Source of the DNA: Arctopsyche grandis
Lineage: Eukaryota > Arthropoda > Insecta > Trichoptera > Hydropsychidae
Assembly (NCBI RefSeq): GCF_051622035.1
Contig: NC_135360.1
Location: 32,939,206 to 33,003,205, forward strand
DNA: 64,000 bases
Direction: 5' to 3'
The position numbers and the translations under genes are program-made. This document shows positions 21,268 to 30,013 of the stretch, piece after piece. A model generated the notes under the pieces. It searched no databases. It was given only the letters and a program-made list of their open reading frames with translations, and was not told the DNA's origin. Position 1 is the first letter of the stretch, and each line of letters begins with the position of its first letter.

Positions 21268-21606
21268 TACATATAAGTTAATTATACATTTTAGAGTTAA
21301 GTATAATAATTAAGATGTATTTTTAAATTAGCTTGATAGCTAAAATATATATAAATAAAATAAATAAATAAGATAAATGTAACGTAATAATAATAATAAA
21401 GAAATCTTGGTTAGTTAACCAAGTAGTTTTGAAAAAGGAAAATGATTTACACTTTCATTGGAACGTGACAATATGTATATGTATATCGAATTCAGTAGGC
21501 CTAAATTAAAAACTCTAAATATATTAATCACATAGTGACAATGCAGGATTTGTCAAACTGCAAGCTTTGTACACGCATGCTTTGTTCTTAGACTATATGT
21601 TATGAA

Positions 21607-22045
21607 CCTGTGGCGTAGAATAGTGGTTAGCATATAATGACTTCAAGAATATCATACTTTCGAGTGGTCACGGGTTCGAGTTCCACTAGAGTCCCGCTGC
21701 TGGCCAGACCTTGGTGTGTAACTTTAGGTCGATCGTATCTTATCAGAGTTTGCCATTTTTCTGATTTTCATTGAAACGGTTCCTGTAAAATTGGCATCTC
21801 CTTACCGATCTTTCTTGCTAATTTTAAGCTATTCGGCGTCTTGAGGTTCGCCAATTTGATCATAAAATGCTGCAAAAATGTCTCCATAGATGTCACTGTG
21901 AATGTTTGTATGAATTCGCATTGAATAAAATGCTTATGTAGATTGATTGTGCTGTATCTGTTTAAGTGAACTCGTCGATTTAGAGTGATCTGTAAAGGCG
22001 AGTTCTATAAAATCTTATGTACCATGAAATAAAATAAATAAAAAT
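21607..22045 (+). repeat. tRNA-derived SINE, variant head, full length
   Basis: Head CTGTGGCGTAGAATAGTGGT with GGTCACGGGTTCGAGTTCC (B-box-like), GCTGCTGGCCAGACCTTGG, body TTATCAGAGTTTGCC and TTGAAACGGTTCCTGTAAAA. The tail hairpin is AACTCGTCGATTTAGAGTGA / TCTGTAAAGGCGAGTT (about 21968-22005), then an ATGAAATAAAATAAATAAAA tail. Confidence 0.8.
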
Positions 22046-22659
22046 AATTAATATTTAGATAAAGCCAACAGATTATATTTAAGATTCAAAACAATATATC
22101 ACCCAATAAATAAAATTTAATATACACATTTACTTTGAATTTATTAAAATAAATGTTTACGCATACAATATGCTATAAATTTACTTAAATCAACAGTAAA
22201 ATACAAACATTACTTCTTTTTCCGAGCCCTCATCTAACAGATGTGCAAATATTACGTGCATACATTTATTCAGTGATATATTTCAATGCGTATTAATAAT
22301 AATTTAACAACTGACTAAACACAATCAATTATTTAAATGGCGATATAAGAGTCACTTATAGTCTATGATAAACACCGTTCAAACCGTTCGTCTATCGAAC
22401 TGAAACTTACTTAGAGTTGATAAGTGTATAATATTTATAGTGATTTGAAATAATAATAATAAAAAGTTTGAACAAAATCCGACCTATTTTTATCCTCAAT
22501 TTTTATCGAAAATGTTTTGTATGTGTGAACGTGTATATATGTACATATATTTAATTGTCGAATTTTGTTTTTTATACTCCTTATATTCCTCAAATTAATA
22601 GATAAACTCATGGATTGGTCACATCCGAGTTTTTTTGACGTGGTTTTGACAATGCACTC
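22046..22659. other. No gene; includes an unclassified repeat at about 22470-22640
   Basis: The stretch AAATCCGACCTATTTTTATC through GGATTGGTCACATCCGAG is repeated in similar form at 57870-58105 and in pieces at 5163-5207 and 5326-5400. It contains GAAAATGTTTT, GAACGTGTATAT and TATTCCTCAAAT in the same order. Family unknown. Confidence 0.5.
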
Positions 22660-22849
22660 TTTTGTCGCTGCGTTCTTTCGTCTTATCTAGTTTTGATGCC
22701 GCGCTGTTATGTCAGCGCGCTTATGTTGGCGCCTGTTTGTACCGCTCGCTTAAGTCGCAGTACCCTGTTCGTCAAATCTGACCATTCCTTCCTTTTCTTC
22801 TGATTATTGATGATTTTAATTTATTTTCCAGTCGTTGCCGTCAAAATTA

Positions 22850-23035
22850 ATACTATGTATATTACCATGTCACCCGAAGAAATATTTAAAATGCGAAATT
22901 GCATATTCATTCCCAAATAGTTTGGTGGATGAATATGCAAAAAAAATTTCTTAATCTGTGGCCCACATTTTAAATGAATGAGTAATGCGTATTCAGAAAA
23001 CTTTATTCAAAATTTATAATAAGCATTACTGATTA
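22850..23035. repeat. Remnant 3' flank of a lost TIL gene copy
   Basis: ATTACCATGTCACCCGAAGA, TTTGGTGGATGAATATG and CTTTATTCAAAATTTATAAT correspond, with substitutions, to 14005-14165 and 23690-23835, which lie 3' of the TIL genes. No coding part is attached. Confidence 0.65.
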
Positions 23036-23460
23036 CACTGAGCAACAAAAAATAACGTTTTTGAGTTACCAGAGCGGAGACTAGCCAATCTTTACTAAGT
23101 TTGACCCACTGAATTTGAATATGATATTGATTTTTGTTGGTGGGTGATCGTTTACGAGATATGAGCGTTTTAAAAAATCCGCGATTTTTACAGTTTTTTG
23201 GCTTTTGCGGTCTTTAACTCAAATTTTAGGATTGTTACGCTCAAAGTGAGTATTGGAATCAATAGTCAGATATTTTTCCTATTAATTGTTATATTTCATT
23301 GCTTTAAAATACTTCTAATTAATTGTCTAGCGAATTTTAAAAGTCAAATATATATATTTTTTTACTGATTTTTTTCCCGTGCTATTTTTCATTTATTTGG
23401 CAAATTTTTTATTTCACCACGTTTATAAAGATTGGTTTTCTATCTCAATATTTTTTTTTT
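23036..23460. mobile_element. Diverged CACTG-type element, one end visible
   Basis: Starts CACTGAGCAACAAAAAATAA directly after TTA, and keeps the layout of 19053 onward (GAGATATGAGCGTTTTAAAA with CGCGATTTTTACAG; TATTGGAATCAATAGTCAG). No matching right end was found, so the boundary is approximate. Confidence 0.5.
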
Positions 23461-23499
23461 TATCTAAACGTACTAACTAAAGCGGTAATTGCATTTTAA

Positions 23500-23645
23500 A
23501 TGCTTTCGTTGTATATATGGTTGTATCGCGTAACTGGTTAGGTGCAAGCGAGATGGCGTATAATCCACCTCACAGAGTACAGCGGTCGGACTACATGCCA
23601 TCTCGCTTGCACCTAACATATTACGCGATACAACCATATATAAGT
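23500..23645. repeat. Palindrome P5
   Basis: Arms about 46 bp (TATATATGGTTGTATCGCGT.. then GTTAGGTGCAAGCGAGATGG) around a loop of roughly 40 nt (about 23558-23598). The two arms differ at two or three positions. It lies inside copy B only. The arms are not shared with the other palindromes. Confidence 0.8.
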
Positions 23646-23782
23646 GTATGTAAATCAAATGTAAATATAAGAAACACTGATTAATGCATTACCATGTCAT
23701 TTGAAGATATATTTAAAGTTCAATAACAGCATTTTAATAGACTTTTGCTTCAAATAGATTGGTGGATGAATTTGAAAAAACT

Positions 23783-23893
23783 TTCCTTACGTATTTTATA
23801 TCAATGAGCAAAAGTTTATTCAAAATCTATTGTAAGCATAGGTATATCAATAACAATAAAACAAGCATTGTTTTGTTTAAAATATTTATTACG
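23783..23893 (-). repeat. Second 3'-flank copy, tandem to the TIL gene 2 flank
   Basis: ACGTATTTTATATCAATGAG, AAAAGTTTATTCAAAATCTA and AATAAAACAAGCATTGTTTT repeat in tandem at 23891-24005 with about 10% difference. This suggests that a gene body between them was lost. Confidence 0.75.
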
Positions 23894-23999
23894 TATTTTA
23901 AATCAATGAGCAAGGCCAATTCACAAAAGTTTATTCAAAATCTATTGTAAGCATAAGCATATTCATAAGAATAAAACACGCATTATTTTGTTTGAAATC

Positions 24000-24005
24000 T
24001 TTATT
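24000..24005 (-). promoter_or_regulatory. AATAAA polyadenylation signal, TIL gene copy 2
   Basis: TTTATT on the plus strand, 14 nt after the stop codon, in the same position as in copy 1. Confidence 0.6.
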
Positions 24006-24018
24006 ACAATATTTCAAG

Positions 24019-24699
24019 TTAACAATCAAACCAATTAATGCAAGTGCTATTTTTATCAGACACCTTAACGAATCCATCTCTGCACTGACAGTCCCACTCC
24101 TTCACAGGCTCAGTACAATTAGACAAATACGGTTGTTGACATGTGTTTCCCAAACACTGCAAAGAATCTCTCACCAGCATGGTATTAGGATCTTTACAGC
24201 ACTTGGATTTACGTACACATTTGCTCCTTTGGGTTAATATACCTCTACCTCTGACGTAGTCCTCTCTAACGTAGCCACTTCTGCACCTGCATGAAGCATA
24301 GTACTCGATTGGGTTCTCGCATTTCTCATCACCATTTAGTAGGAAGTAGCAATCCCTTTGTATAGGACAATTAGGTATGCGAGTGTCGTACACCTCGTTC
24401 TTGGGACAGACTGTACGACCTGGACACATCTTGATGGGTATGCAAATTCCCTGGAAATCTCTGGCATGTCCTTCAATGCAATAGCACCCATATGTACACC
24501 AAAATCCAAATGAGTAGCACGGTTGTCCCATAGTGGCACATTGGCTATCACAATCCCATCTGCAGTCATATTTTTCGTTTATTCCACATTTTTCTTCCGG
24601 TTTAGGTGTTGTCACTTCCGTTGTTGTCGATGGTTGTTCTGGATCTTCTGCAGCTGCCAGCGAAGCAAAAAGCAACACAATAAAAATGATCTTGTTCAT
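24019..24699 (-). CDS. Secreted triple TIL-domain protein, copy 2
   Basis: 226 residues, one exon, about 90% identical to 14238-14915, with the same signal peptide and all 26 cysteines. Point differences are L6F, P24S, A26T, N49D, A69T, S70Y, E100K, S119F, R125E, E126K, D129N, L197P and Y223F. The residues after the sixth cysteine of unit 1 change from AS to TY, next to the presumed reactive loop. In unit 2, residues 149-158 (KIAGSLKKMS) are replaced by VRGRGILTQRS. The DNA of that patch (24227-24259) shows no similarity to copy 1, while both sides are nearly identical. The promoter and poly(A) signal are conserved, so the copy is probably expressed. Protease inhibition is inferred from the TIL fold only. 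Confidence 0.88.
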   Translation of the reverse strand: MNKIIFIVLLFASLAAAEDPEQPSTTTEVTTPKPEEKCGINEKYDCRWDCDSQCATMGQPCYSFGFWCTYGCYCIEGHARDFQGICIPIKMCPGRTVCPKNEVYDTRIPNCPIQRDCYFLLNGDEKCENPIEYYASCRCRSGYVREDYVRGRGILTQRSKCVRKSKCCKDPNTMLVRDSLQCLGNTCQQPYLSNCTEPVKEWDCQCRDGFVKVSDKNSTCINWFDC

Positions 24700-24749
24700 C
24701 TTTATGGCGATGTATAGACACTTATGGCATTCGTAATTGACGATTCCAG

Positions 24750-24758
24750 CTATATATA
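24750..24758 (-). promoter_or_regulatory. TATA box of TIL gene copy 2
   Basis: TATATATAGCTGG on the minus strand, about 53 bp before the ATG, with the same downstream sequence (ATCGTCAATTACGAATGCC) as copy 1. Confidence 0.6.
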
Positions 24759-24901
24759 ATACATGTAAGTAAATAAAAAAAACAGTTGTGTGTGCTTTTT
24801 TTATTGATTGCGAATTATTTGTGGAAAATTTTTAATTTAAATTTCATATGCTTATCCTGTTTATAGCGTTTATTAATTTTTTATTATTGTTATGCTTATT
24901 G

Positions 24902-25180
24902 ATTATTACATACCTCCTTTACGTTTCACTTATGATTACAATTCAGGAAAAAATTTGCCTCTTATCCGTTCGTTTTCATACTTTGCCATATTGCTCATTT
25001 TGGTCATCAATATAAGTAAATGGATCCTCCGCCATTACGATGGTGCAAAAATATCGTGTAAGACGCGTTTGAAATTTGAATTTCTGAAAAGTGCCTGACG
25101 TTTATCCAGTTTTTAGTTTTAAACAGTGTAAAACGGTAGTAAAATAAAATTATTGGTTATTTTATTCAAAATAATAATTA
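24902..25180 (+). repeat. Unclassified interspersed repeat R, copy 1
   Basis: CCTCCTTTACGTTTCACTTA, CATATTGCTCATTTTGGTCA and AATGGATCCTCCGCCATTAC are repeated at 47278-47550. The block is absent from the homologous place in copy A (about 15100), so it is an insertion. No open frame; ends not clearly inverted. Confidence 0.7.
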
Positions 25181-25269
25181 GATCAATGGGATCTACCTGT
25201 AACCTCACTGTGATAAAATTTGAAAATAAAGTAAATTACTACTAATTATTACAAATTTCCTCTATGATA

Positions 25270-25505
25270 CTCCATGATGAATCGTTTGAGGCTCGTGTTT
25301 TTAACATTTTTATTATTATTACAAGCCTCATATCAGATTGCTTTCGCTTTTTCGTCTGACAAAATTTGGGTTTGATATCCACACTCTTCCGATCGTTTTA
25401 AAACATTGCCATTTTGCTCGGCTTGGTCATCAATATATGTGTAAACCAAATCCGTATGATGGTGAAAAATAATCGTAATAGACAAGTTTAAACATTGCTA
25501 CAATT
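25270..25505 (+). repeat. Repeat R, diverged copy
   Basis: CGTCTGACAAAATTTGGG, CCGATCGTTTTAAAACATTG and CCATTTTGCTCGGCTTGGTC match the copies at 24902, 40610 and 47278, with many changes. Confidence 0.5.
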
Positions 25506-25843
25506 TCGATCTTCTCAACGTCTAATGGTAAGTTGCCGTATTTATCTGCCTCTCTGCCACCCTCGCACTTTAATTGTTTAAACCCCTATAAATTTTTCAT
25601 TTTCACACTGCATCTTATAAAATTTACTATCTACCTTACCTTTACCTTATCACTATCACATATCGTCGGCTTAGTCGAAATTCTTGTTCTGACAAAATCG
25701 GCTTTTTCGAAAATGAAGAAGTTTGAAGATTTCTATTTTGTAACCTAAATCATTACCTATCCACTATATGAAAAATTTCAGCTTGTTTTGTCAAAAGACA
25801 GAACGTGTTGAAATCTAACGATTCCATTAAAACCAGGGCTGTG
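25506..25843. other. No gene recognised
   Basis: A 71-codon open frame (25533-25748) has no motif. I see nothing else. Confidence 0.4.
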
Positions 25844-25945
25844 AAGTCGGAGCATTTCAAGCGGAGTCGTAAATAAATATCAACCGACTCCAACTCTTTT
25901 CTACTTTATATCATATCAACTTTCCGCGACTCAGGGTTTTAAGTA
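25844..25945. mobile_element. hAT-type end (CAGGGCTGTGAAGTCGGAG)
   Basis: CAGGGCTGTGAAGTCGGAG with the GACTCC-rich subterminal repeat (CAACCGACTCCAACTC) is a common hAT terminal design. A similar block, GGAGTCGGAGTCAGTAAAT, lies at 30291-30310, beyond the RTE element. The RTE may thus sit inside this hAT, but no closing CAGCCCTG end was found. Confidence 0.45.
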
Positions 25946-26194
25946 ATATATTTAATTACACTAATGCATATTATTTTTAATTCATATAAAGAAATTTCTC
26001 TAAGATTTATAAAATATTTATATCACCTAAGCCGGGACTATAATTTTTATAGCGTAGTACTTTTTATATTTATTTTTATTATTTTAGTACTCATACATAC
26101 ATATATCTATATACATTTTTTATATTTATATTTAATACACATATTGTTTTCATATTTTTTAAAATATTTTAATACTAGTATATACTTTTATATA

Positions 26195-26197
<3 letters not shown>

Positions 26198-26288
<91 letters not shown>
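26198..26288. repeat. (TA)n microsatellite
   Basis: About 90 bp of TA at the 3' side of the RTE element. A shorter TA run (29994-30013) lies at its 5' side, so the element probably inserted into a TA array. The Tyr-Ile frames are artefacts. Confidence 0.95.
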
Positions 26289-26290
<2 letters not shown>

Positions 26291-29200
26291 TCATCATCAT
26301 CATTTACAGCCATTCGCCATCCACTGCTGGATGAAGGCCTCTCCAACACGCTTCCACTCGTCTCTGTTTTGCGCAACACTCATCCATCTCATTCCGCACA
26401 TTTTCCTAATTTCGTTCACCCATCTTCCTTGCGGTCTTCCTTTTACTCTTTTGCCTTCTCTCGGGTACCATTCAAGCACTTCTTTTGTCCACCTTTCGTC
26501 CATCCTCCTAGCTACGTGACCCGCCCATTGCCATTTCAATCTCTTCACTCTATCCACTATGTCCACTACCCTTGTCATATTTCTCACCCACGTGTTCCGC
26601 TTTCTGTCTTTCCTCGTTATGCCAAGCATACAGCGTTCCATACTTCTTTGAGTGCATTGGATTTTATTTAGCATCTTGGCGTTCAGTGTCCAAGTTTCAC
26701 ATCCATACGTCATCACTGGCAAAACGCATTGATCAAAGATCCTTTTCTTCAGGCAGAGTGGCATTTTTGATTTAAAAACAGCATTCATCCGTCCAAATGC
26801 ACTCCATCCTAATTTCATACGTGTCTTTATCTCTTCATTTTTACTACCAGACATGTCAATTATTTGACCTAAATATAAATAATTATTTACTACTTCTACT
26901 GGTTTATCATCTAAGGGGATGCTATCAGGCATGCAATAACTATTGAACATTAGTTTAGTCTTATCTACGTTAATTTTTAATCCTACTTTTCTACTTTCAC
27001 TGTCCAGCTGTGTTAGTCTGATAAGTAGGTCAGCTGAATCACCAGCTACTAAAACTATATCGTCTGCGAACCGAAGGTGACTCAAAAAGCGACCATTGAT
27101 GCTTACTCCGGCTGTATCCCAATCCAAGTTCCTGAAAACTCCCTCAAGCACCGCATTGAATAACTTGGGCGAGATTGTATCTCCTTGTCTTACTCCTTTT
27201 CCTATGCTAAATCTATCTGTACCTGAAAAAATTTTAACCGAAGCTGTGGCATTCTTATATATTGCAGCTAACAGTCCCACATAGGGTTCCGGCACTCCCT
27301 GCGTTTGTAGAGCGTTAAGTACTGCATTATGACTAACTGTATCGAAGGCTTTCTCATAATCGACGAAACCTAGGCACAATGGCCGTTGATATTCGTTGGC
27401 GCGCTCGATTAGTTCGCCAACTACTTGGAGGTGGTCCATTGTGCTGAAATTTGCCCTAAACCCTGCCTGCTCTATAGGTTGGTTCTCGTCGAGGATATTC
27501 TTCAGCCTTTCTGTAATAACCTTCGTGAAGAGCTTGTAGACCGCTGAAAGTAAACTAATTGGTCGGTAGTTCTTGATATCGCTTTTGTCGCCTTTTTTGT
27601 GTATTAAAATGATAGTTGCGTTATTCCATCCTTCTGGTATAGCTTGGTTCTGGATGCATTTGCTGAAAAGCCTAGCTAAGATATTAATTAGGGGGGGGCC
27701 GCCACATTTTAGTAAGTCAATGGGAATATTATCTTCCCCTGGGGTTTTACCGTTCTTTGCAGTTTTTAGCGCGGCCTCTACTTCGCTAGGCAATACTGCA
27801 GGAACCCTTTGGCCGTGTGTCGATTCCGGAGCGGGAAATTGACCGTTGTTGTTCTCGTAAAGTTTTGCATAGAACGTATAAACTCTGTCTATGATCTCTT
27901 CTCTATTTCTAATTATTACTCCGCTCTCTGATCTGATTGCGATCATTTGGTTTTTGCCTAAGAAAAGATCTTGTTTGCACTTTTTCAGGCTACGGTTATT
28001 CTTAATGGTATTTTCTATTAGCTTGCTGTTAAAATCCCTGACATCCCTGACTATTCTCTTCTTAATTTCCTTATTTACTAGATTGTATTCTTGTTTATTA
28101 TTATCCCTATCTAACTTCCTTTTATGCTTAATTAGATTTTTGGTTTCCTCTGAAATTTTACTTAGCTTAATCTGTTTCCTGAGTCCAACTAATTTCTTAC
28201 CTGTTGAGGTTAGAACCGAACTAATTACAGTGTTCAATTCCTCGATGTCTGCTTCTGGGTTTAATTTCCCGTATCGATTTCCAAGTTCGAGTTCGAATTC
28301 CTTTTTCCTAGACCTTAGTTGAGCGAAATCTGGAGAGCTACTGCATCCTTTTATTAATTTCCTACGTTCGCAATTTATATTAATGGCCATCTTGGCACGG
28401 ACTAATCTGTGATCGCTACCTATATCTACTTTACTTAAAACACTAATGTCTTTAACGGAGTGCAGGGCATTTGTTAGGATGAAATCGATCTCGTTTCTGT
28501 CTCCTTTAGGACTCTCCCAAGTCCACTTATTGTTGGTGTTTTTCCTGAAAAATGAATTAGTGATAAAGAGCCTGTTGTGTTCTGCGAATTCTATGAGGCG
28601 ATCGCCTCTGTCGTTTCTTTGGCCGGTACCAAAATTGCCTACTGCTCTTTCTGTATTTGCCTTTTGTCCTATTTTTGCGTTAAAGTCGCCCATGATTATT
28701 TTAAAGTGGTGACGGCTATTATCGTATGCGCCCTGTATTTTTTCGTAGAAGTCTTCTATTTCCTCGTCTGGGTGGCTAGATGTGGGGGCGTACACTTGGA
28801 AGATTTGACAAGTGTACCTGCTCGAGATTCTTAATACTATATAGCATATACGTTCCGATATGTCGCTTATTTCTATAATATTTCTTTCTATTCTCTTATT
28901 GATAAGAAACCCTACTCCTCCTATTCTACCATTTGGTAGCCCTCTCCAGTAGAGACAGTTACCACTTTTTAGGATTATTTGGTTTTGCTGTTTTCGTCTT
29001 ACTTCGCTAAGTCCTACTATATCCCATTTGATATTTTCTAATTCATTCTCTAATGCAAGCACACTTCCTTCACTCGATAACGTTCTTACATTGTATGTAG
29101 CTACATACAGATTTCTATTAGCTAAGCTATCATCCATCGTCACTCTTACCTTGTTGGAGGTTTGGATATTATTTTTCTCGCATTTATCCAAGATGTGTTG

Positions 29201-29993
29201 AGAAAAAGGCGGTACTTGAGAGAGAGTTCCATTCAAGGATTGAGTCATAACCGCCGTAGACTCTTCTCTGTATTCAGGTCAGGTGTCGGATTTTCATCCT
29301 AGGTATCACTTGGATCACTTATGGGTTATTACATGCCATTTAACAGGGTTACTTTGTAAGTGGAAGTAGTTAGTTATGATAATAATAGATTAGCAATTGT
29401 TATACTACTTTTACAAATCTTTATCGTGAGACGCCTCTTTGGAGACAACGGATTTATATATGTGAGTGCGGTTTGCAATTTAATATTTTAATAATAACTT
29501 TAGTAAAGAATATAAAATTACACGAATTACTTTGATATAATTTAAATATGAAAAATAACTGATAGACAGTTGGGAAACACTGTTTCTGCTTGTTATTAAA
29601 TAAAGTTCGTTAAAAATTTTGCTGGAAGCAATTATGTGGAAGATTTATTGCTTCTGTGGGACAAACTATTGACGACCTTTTTTTTTGTATTCAGGTAGGG
29701 AGATATTACGAATATACCCCGGCCGTATTGACTTTGCACAGATTTTAGACACAAAAAAAAAAAAAAAAAAACTAATATGACAAAATTTTACGAATTCACT
29801 GATATAAATACGCTTTACGACCGATCTGCTGATTATTTTTACACTTAAATTATACTAGGATGCAATTAGTAAAATAAGTGAGTGGATGGTTAAGTTTTTA
29901 GATTTAATTTCGTGCAATAGCCGGGTTTAAGCGAGTAGTAGCGGGGAGAACGCAGAGCACGTCTTCCCCGCATGACACGATAGACCGAACTCC
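26289..29993 (-). mobile_element. RTE-type LINE, apparently complete (about 3.7 kb)
   Basis: One long ORF, a 5' untranslated part of about 750 bp (29249-29993) and a 3' end of (TGA)n that runs directly into (TA)n. Near the 5' end a GC-rich hairpin (GCGGGGA...TTCCCCGC, about 29949-29971 on the plus strand) stands out. There is essentially no 3' UTR. The TA flanks prevent recognition of a target duplication. A 3' fragment of a relative is at 35523-36047. Confidence 0.8.
26300..29248 (-). CDS. RTE-type endonuclease/reverse transcriptase
   Basis: 982 residues, uninterrupted. The N-terminal apurinic-like endonuclease (from about residue 47) shows VATYNVRTL, VGLSEVRR, YAPTSS, IMGDFNAKIG and IGSDHRLV, which carry the expected Asn, Glu, Asp/Asn and Asp/His residues. 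The reverse transcriptase in the second half shows PGEDNIPIDLLK, NYRPISLLSAVYKLFTKVI, AGFRANFSTMDHLQ, FVDYEKAFDTV, GVRQGDTISPKLFN and the catalytic LRFADDIVLVA. It ends with the PVMTYGCETWTL and AGHVARRMDERW regions typical of RTE elements. The enzyme would nick target DNA and copy its own RNA there. The Met at 29248 is the first in frame; the true start might be a later Met (MDD at residue 38). All catalytic motifs are intact, so the copy may be active. Proteins of this type are often misnamed craniofacial development protein 2 in databases. Confidence 0.88.
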   Translation of the reverse strand: MTQSLNGTLSQVPPFSQHILDKCEKNNIQTSNKVRVTMDDSLANRNLYVATYNVRTLSSEGSVLALENELENIKWDIVGLSEVRRKQQNQIILKSGNCLYWRGLPNGRIGGVGFLINKRIERNIIEISDISERICYIVLRISSRYTCQIFQVYAPTSSHPDEEIEDFYEKIQGAYDNSRHHFKIIMGDFNAKIGQKANTERAVGNFGTGQRNDRGDRLIEFAEHNRLFITNSFFRKNTNNKWTWESPKGDRNEIDFILTNALHSVKDISVLSKVDIGSDHRLVRAKMAININCERRKLIKGCSSSPDFAQLRSRKKEFELELGNRYGKLNPEADIEELNTVISSVLTSTGKKLVGLRKQIKLSKISEETKNLIKHKRKLDRDNNKQEYNLVNKEIKKRIVRDVRDFNSKLIENTIKNNRSLKKCKQDLFLGKNQMIAIRSESGVIIRNREEIIDRVYTFYAKLYENNNGQFPAPESTHGQRVPAVLPSEVEAALKTAKNGKTPGEDNIPIDLLKCGGPPLINILARLFSKCIQNQAIPEGWNNATIILIHKKGDKSDIKNYRPISLLSAVYKLFTKVITERLKNILDENQPIEQAGFRANFSTMDHLQVVGELIERANEYQRPLCLGFVDYEKAFDTVSHNAVLNALQTQGVPEPYVGLLAAIYKNATASVKIFSGTDRFSIGKGVRQGDTISPKLFNAVLEGVFRNLDWDTAGVSINGRFLSHLRFADDIVLVAGDSADLLIRLTQLDSESRKVGLKINVDKTKLMFNSYCMPDSIPLDDKPVEVVNNYLYLGQIIDMSGSKNEEIKTRMKLGWSAFGRMNAVFKSKMPLCLKKRIFDQCVLPVMTYGCETWTLNAKMLNKIQCTQRSMERCMLGITRKDRKRNTWVRNMTRVVDIVDRVKRLKWQWAGHVARRMDERWTKEVLEWYPREGKRVKGRPQGRWVNEIRKMCGMRWMSVAQNRDEWKRVGEAFIQQWMANGCK

Positions 29994-30013
29994 CATATAT
30001 ATATATATATATA

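Larger units (their letters stand above)
22660..25250. repeat. Segmental duplication, copy B
   Basis: Homologous to 13383-15173 with extra material. It holds a CACTG-type element (23036), palindrome P5 (about 23500-23645), two additional 3'-flank copies (22850-23035 and 23783-23893) and an unclassified repeat (24902-25180). The sites occupied by P1, Helitron A and the LINE in copy A are empty here. Confidence 0.85.

Noticed and set aside
27891..28322. 143-codon plus-strand frame
   Set aside because: Antisense to the RTE-type LINE ORF, with a low-complexity Leu/Ser composition typical of an antisense shadow.
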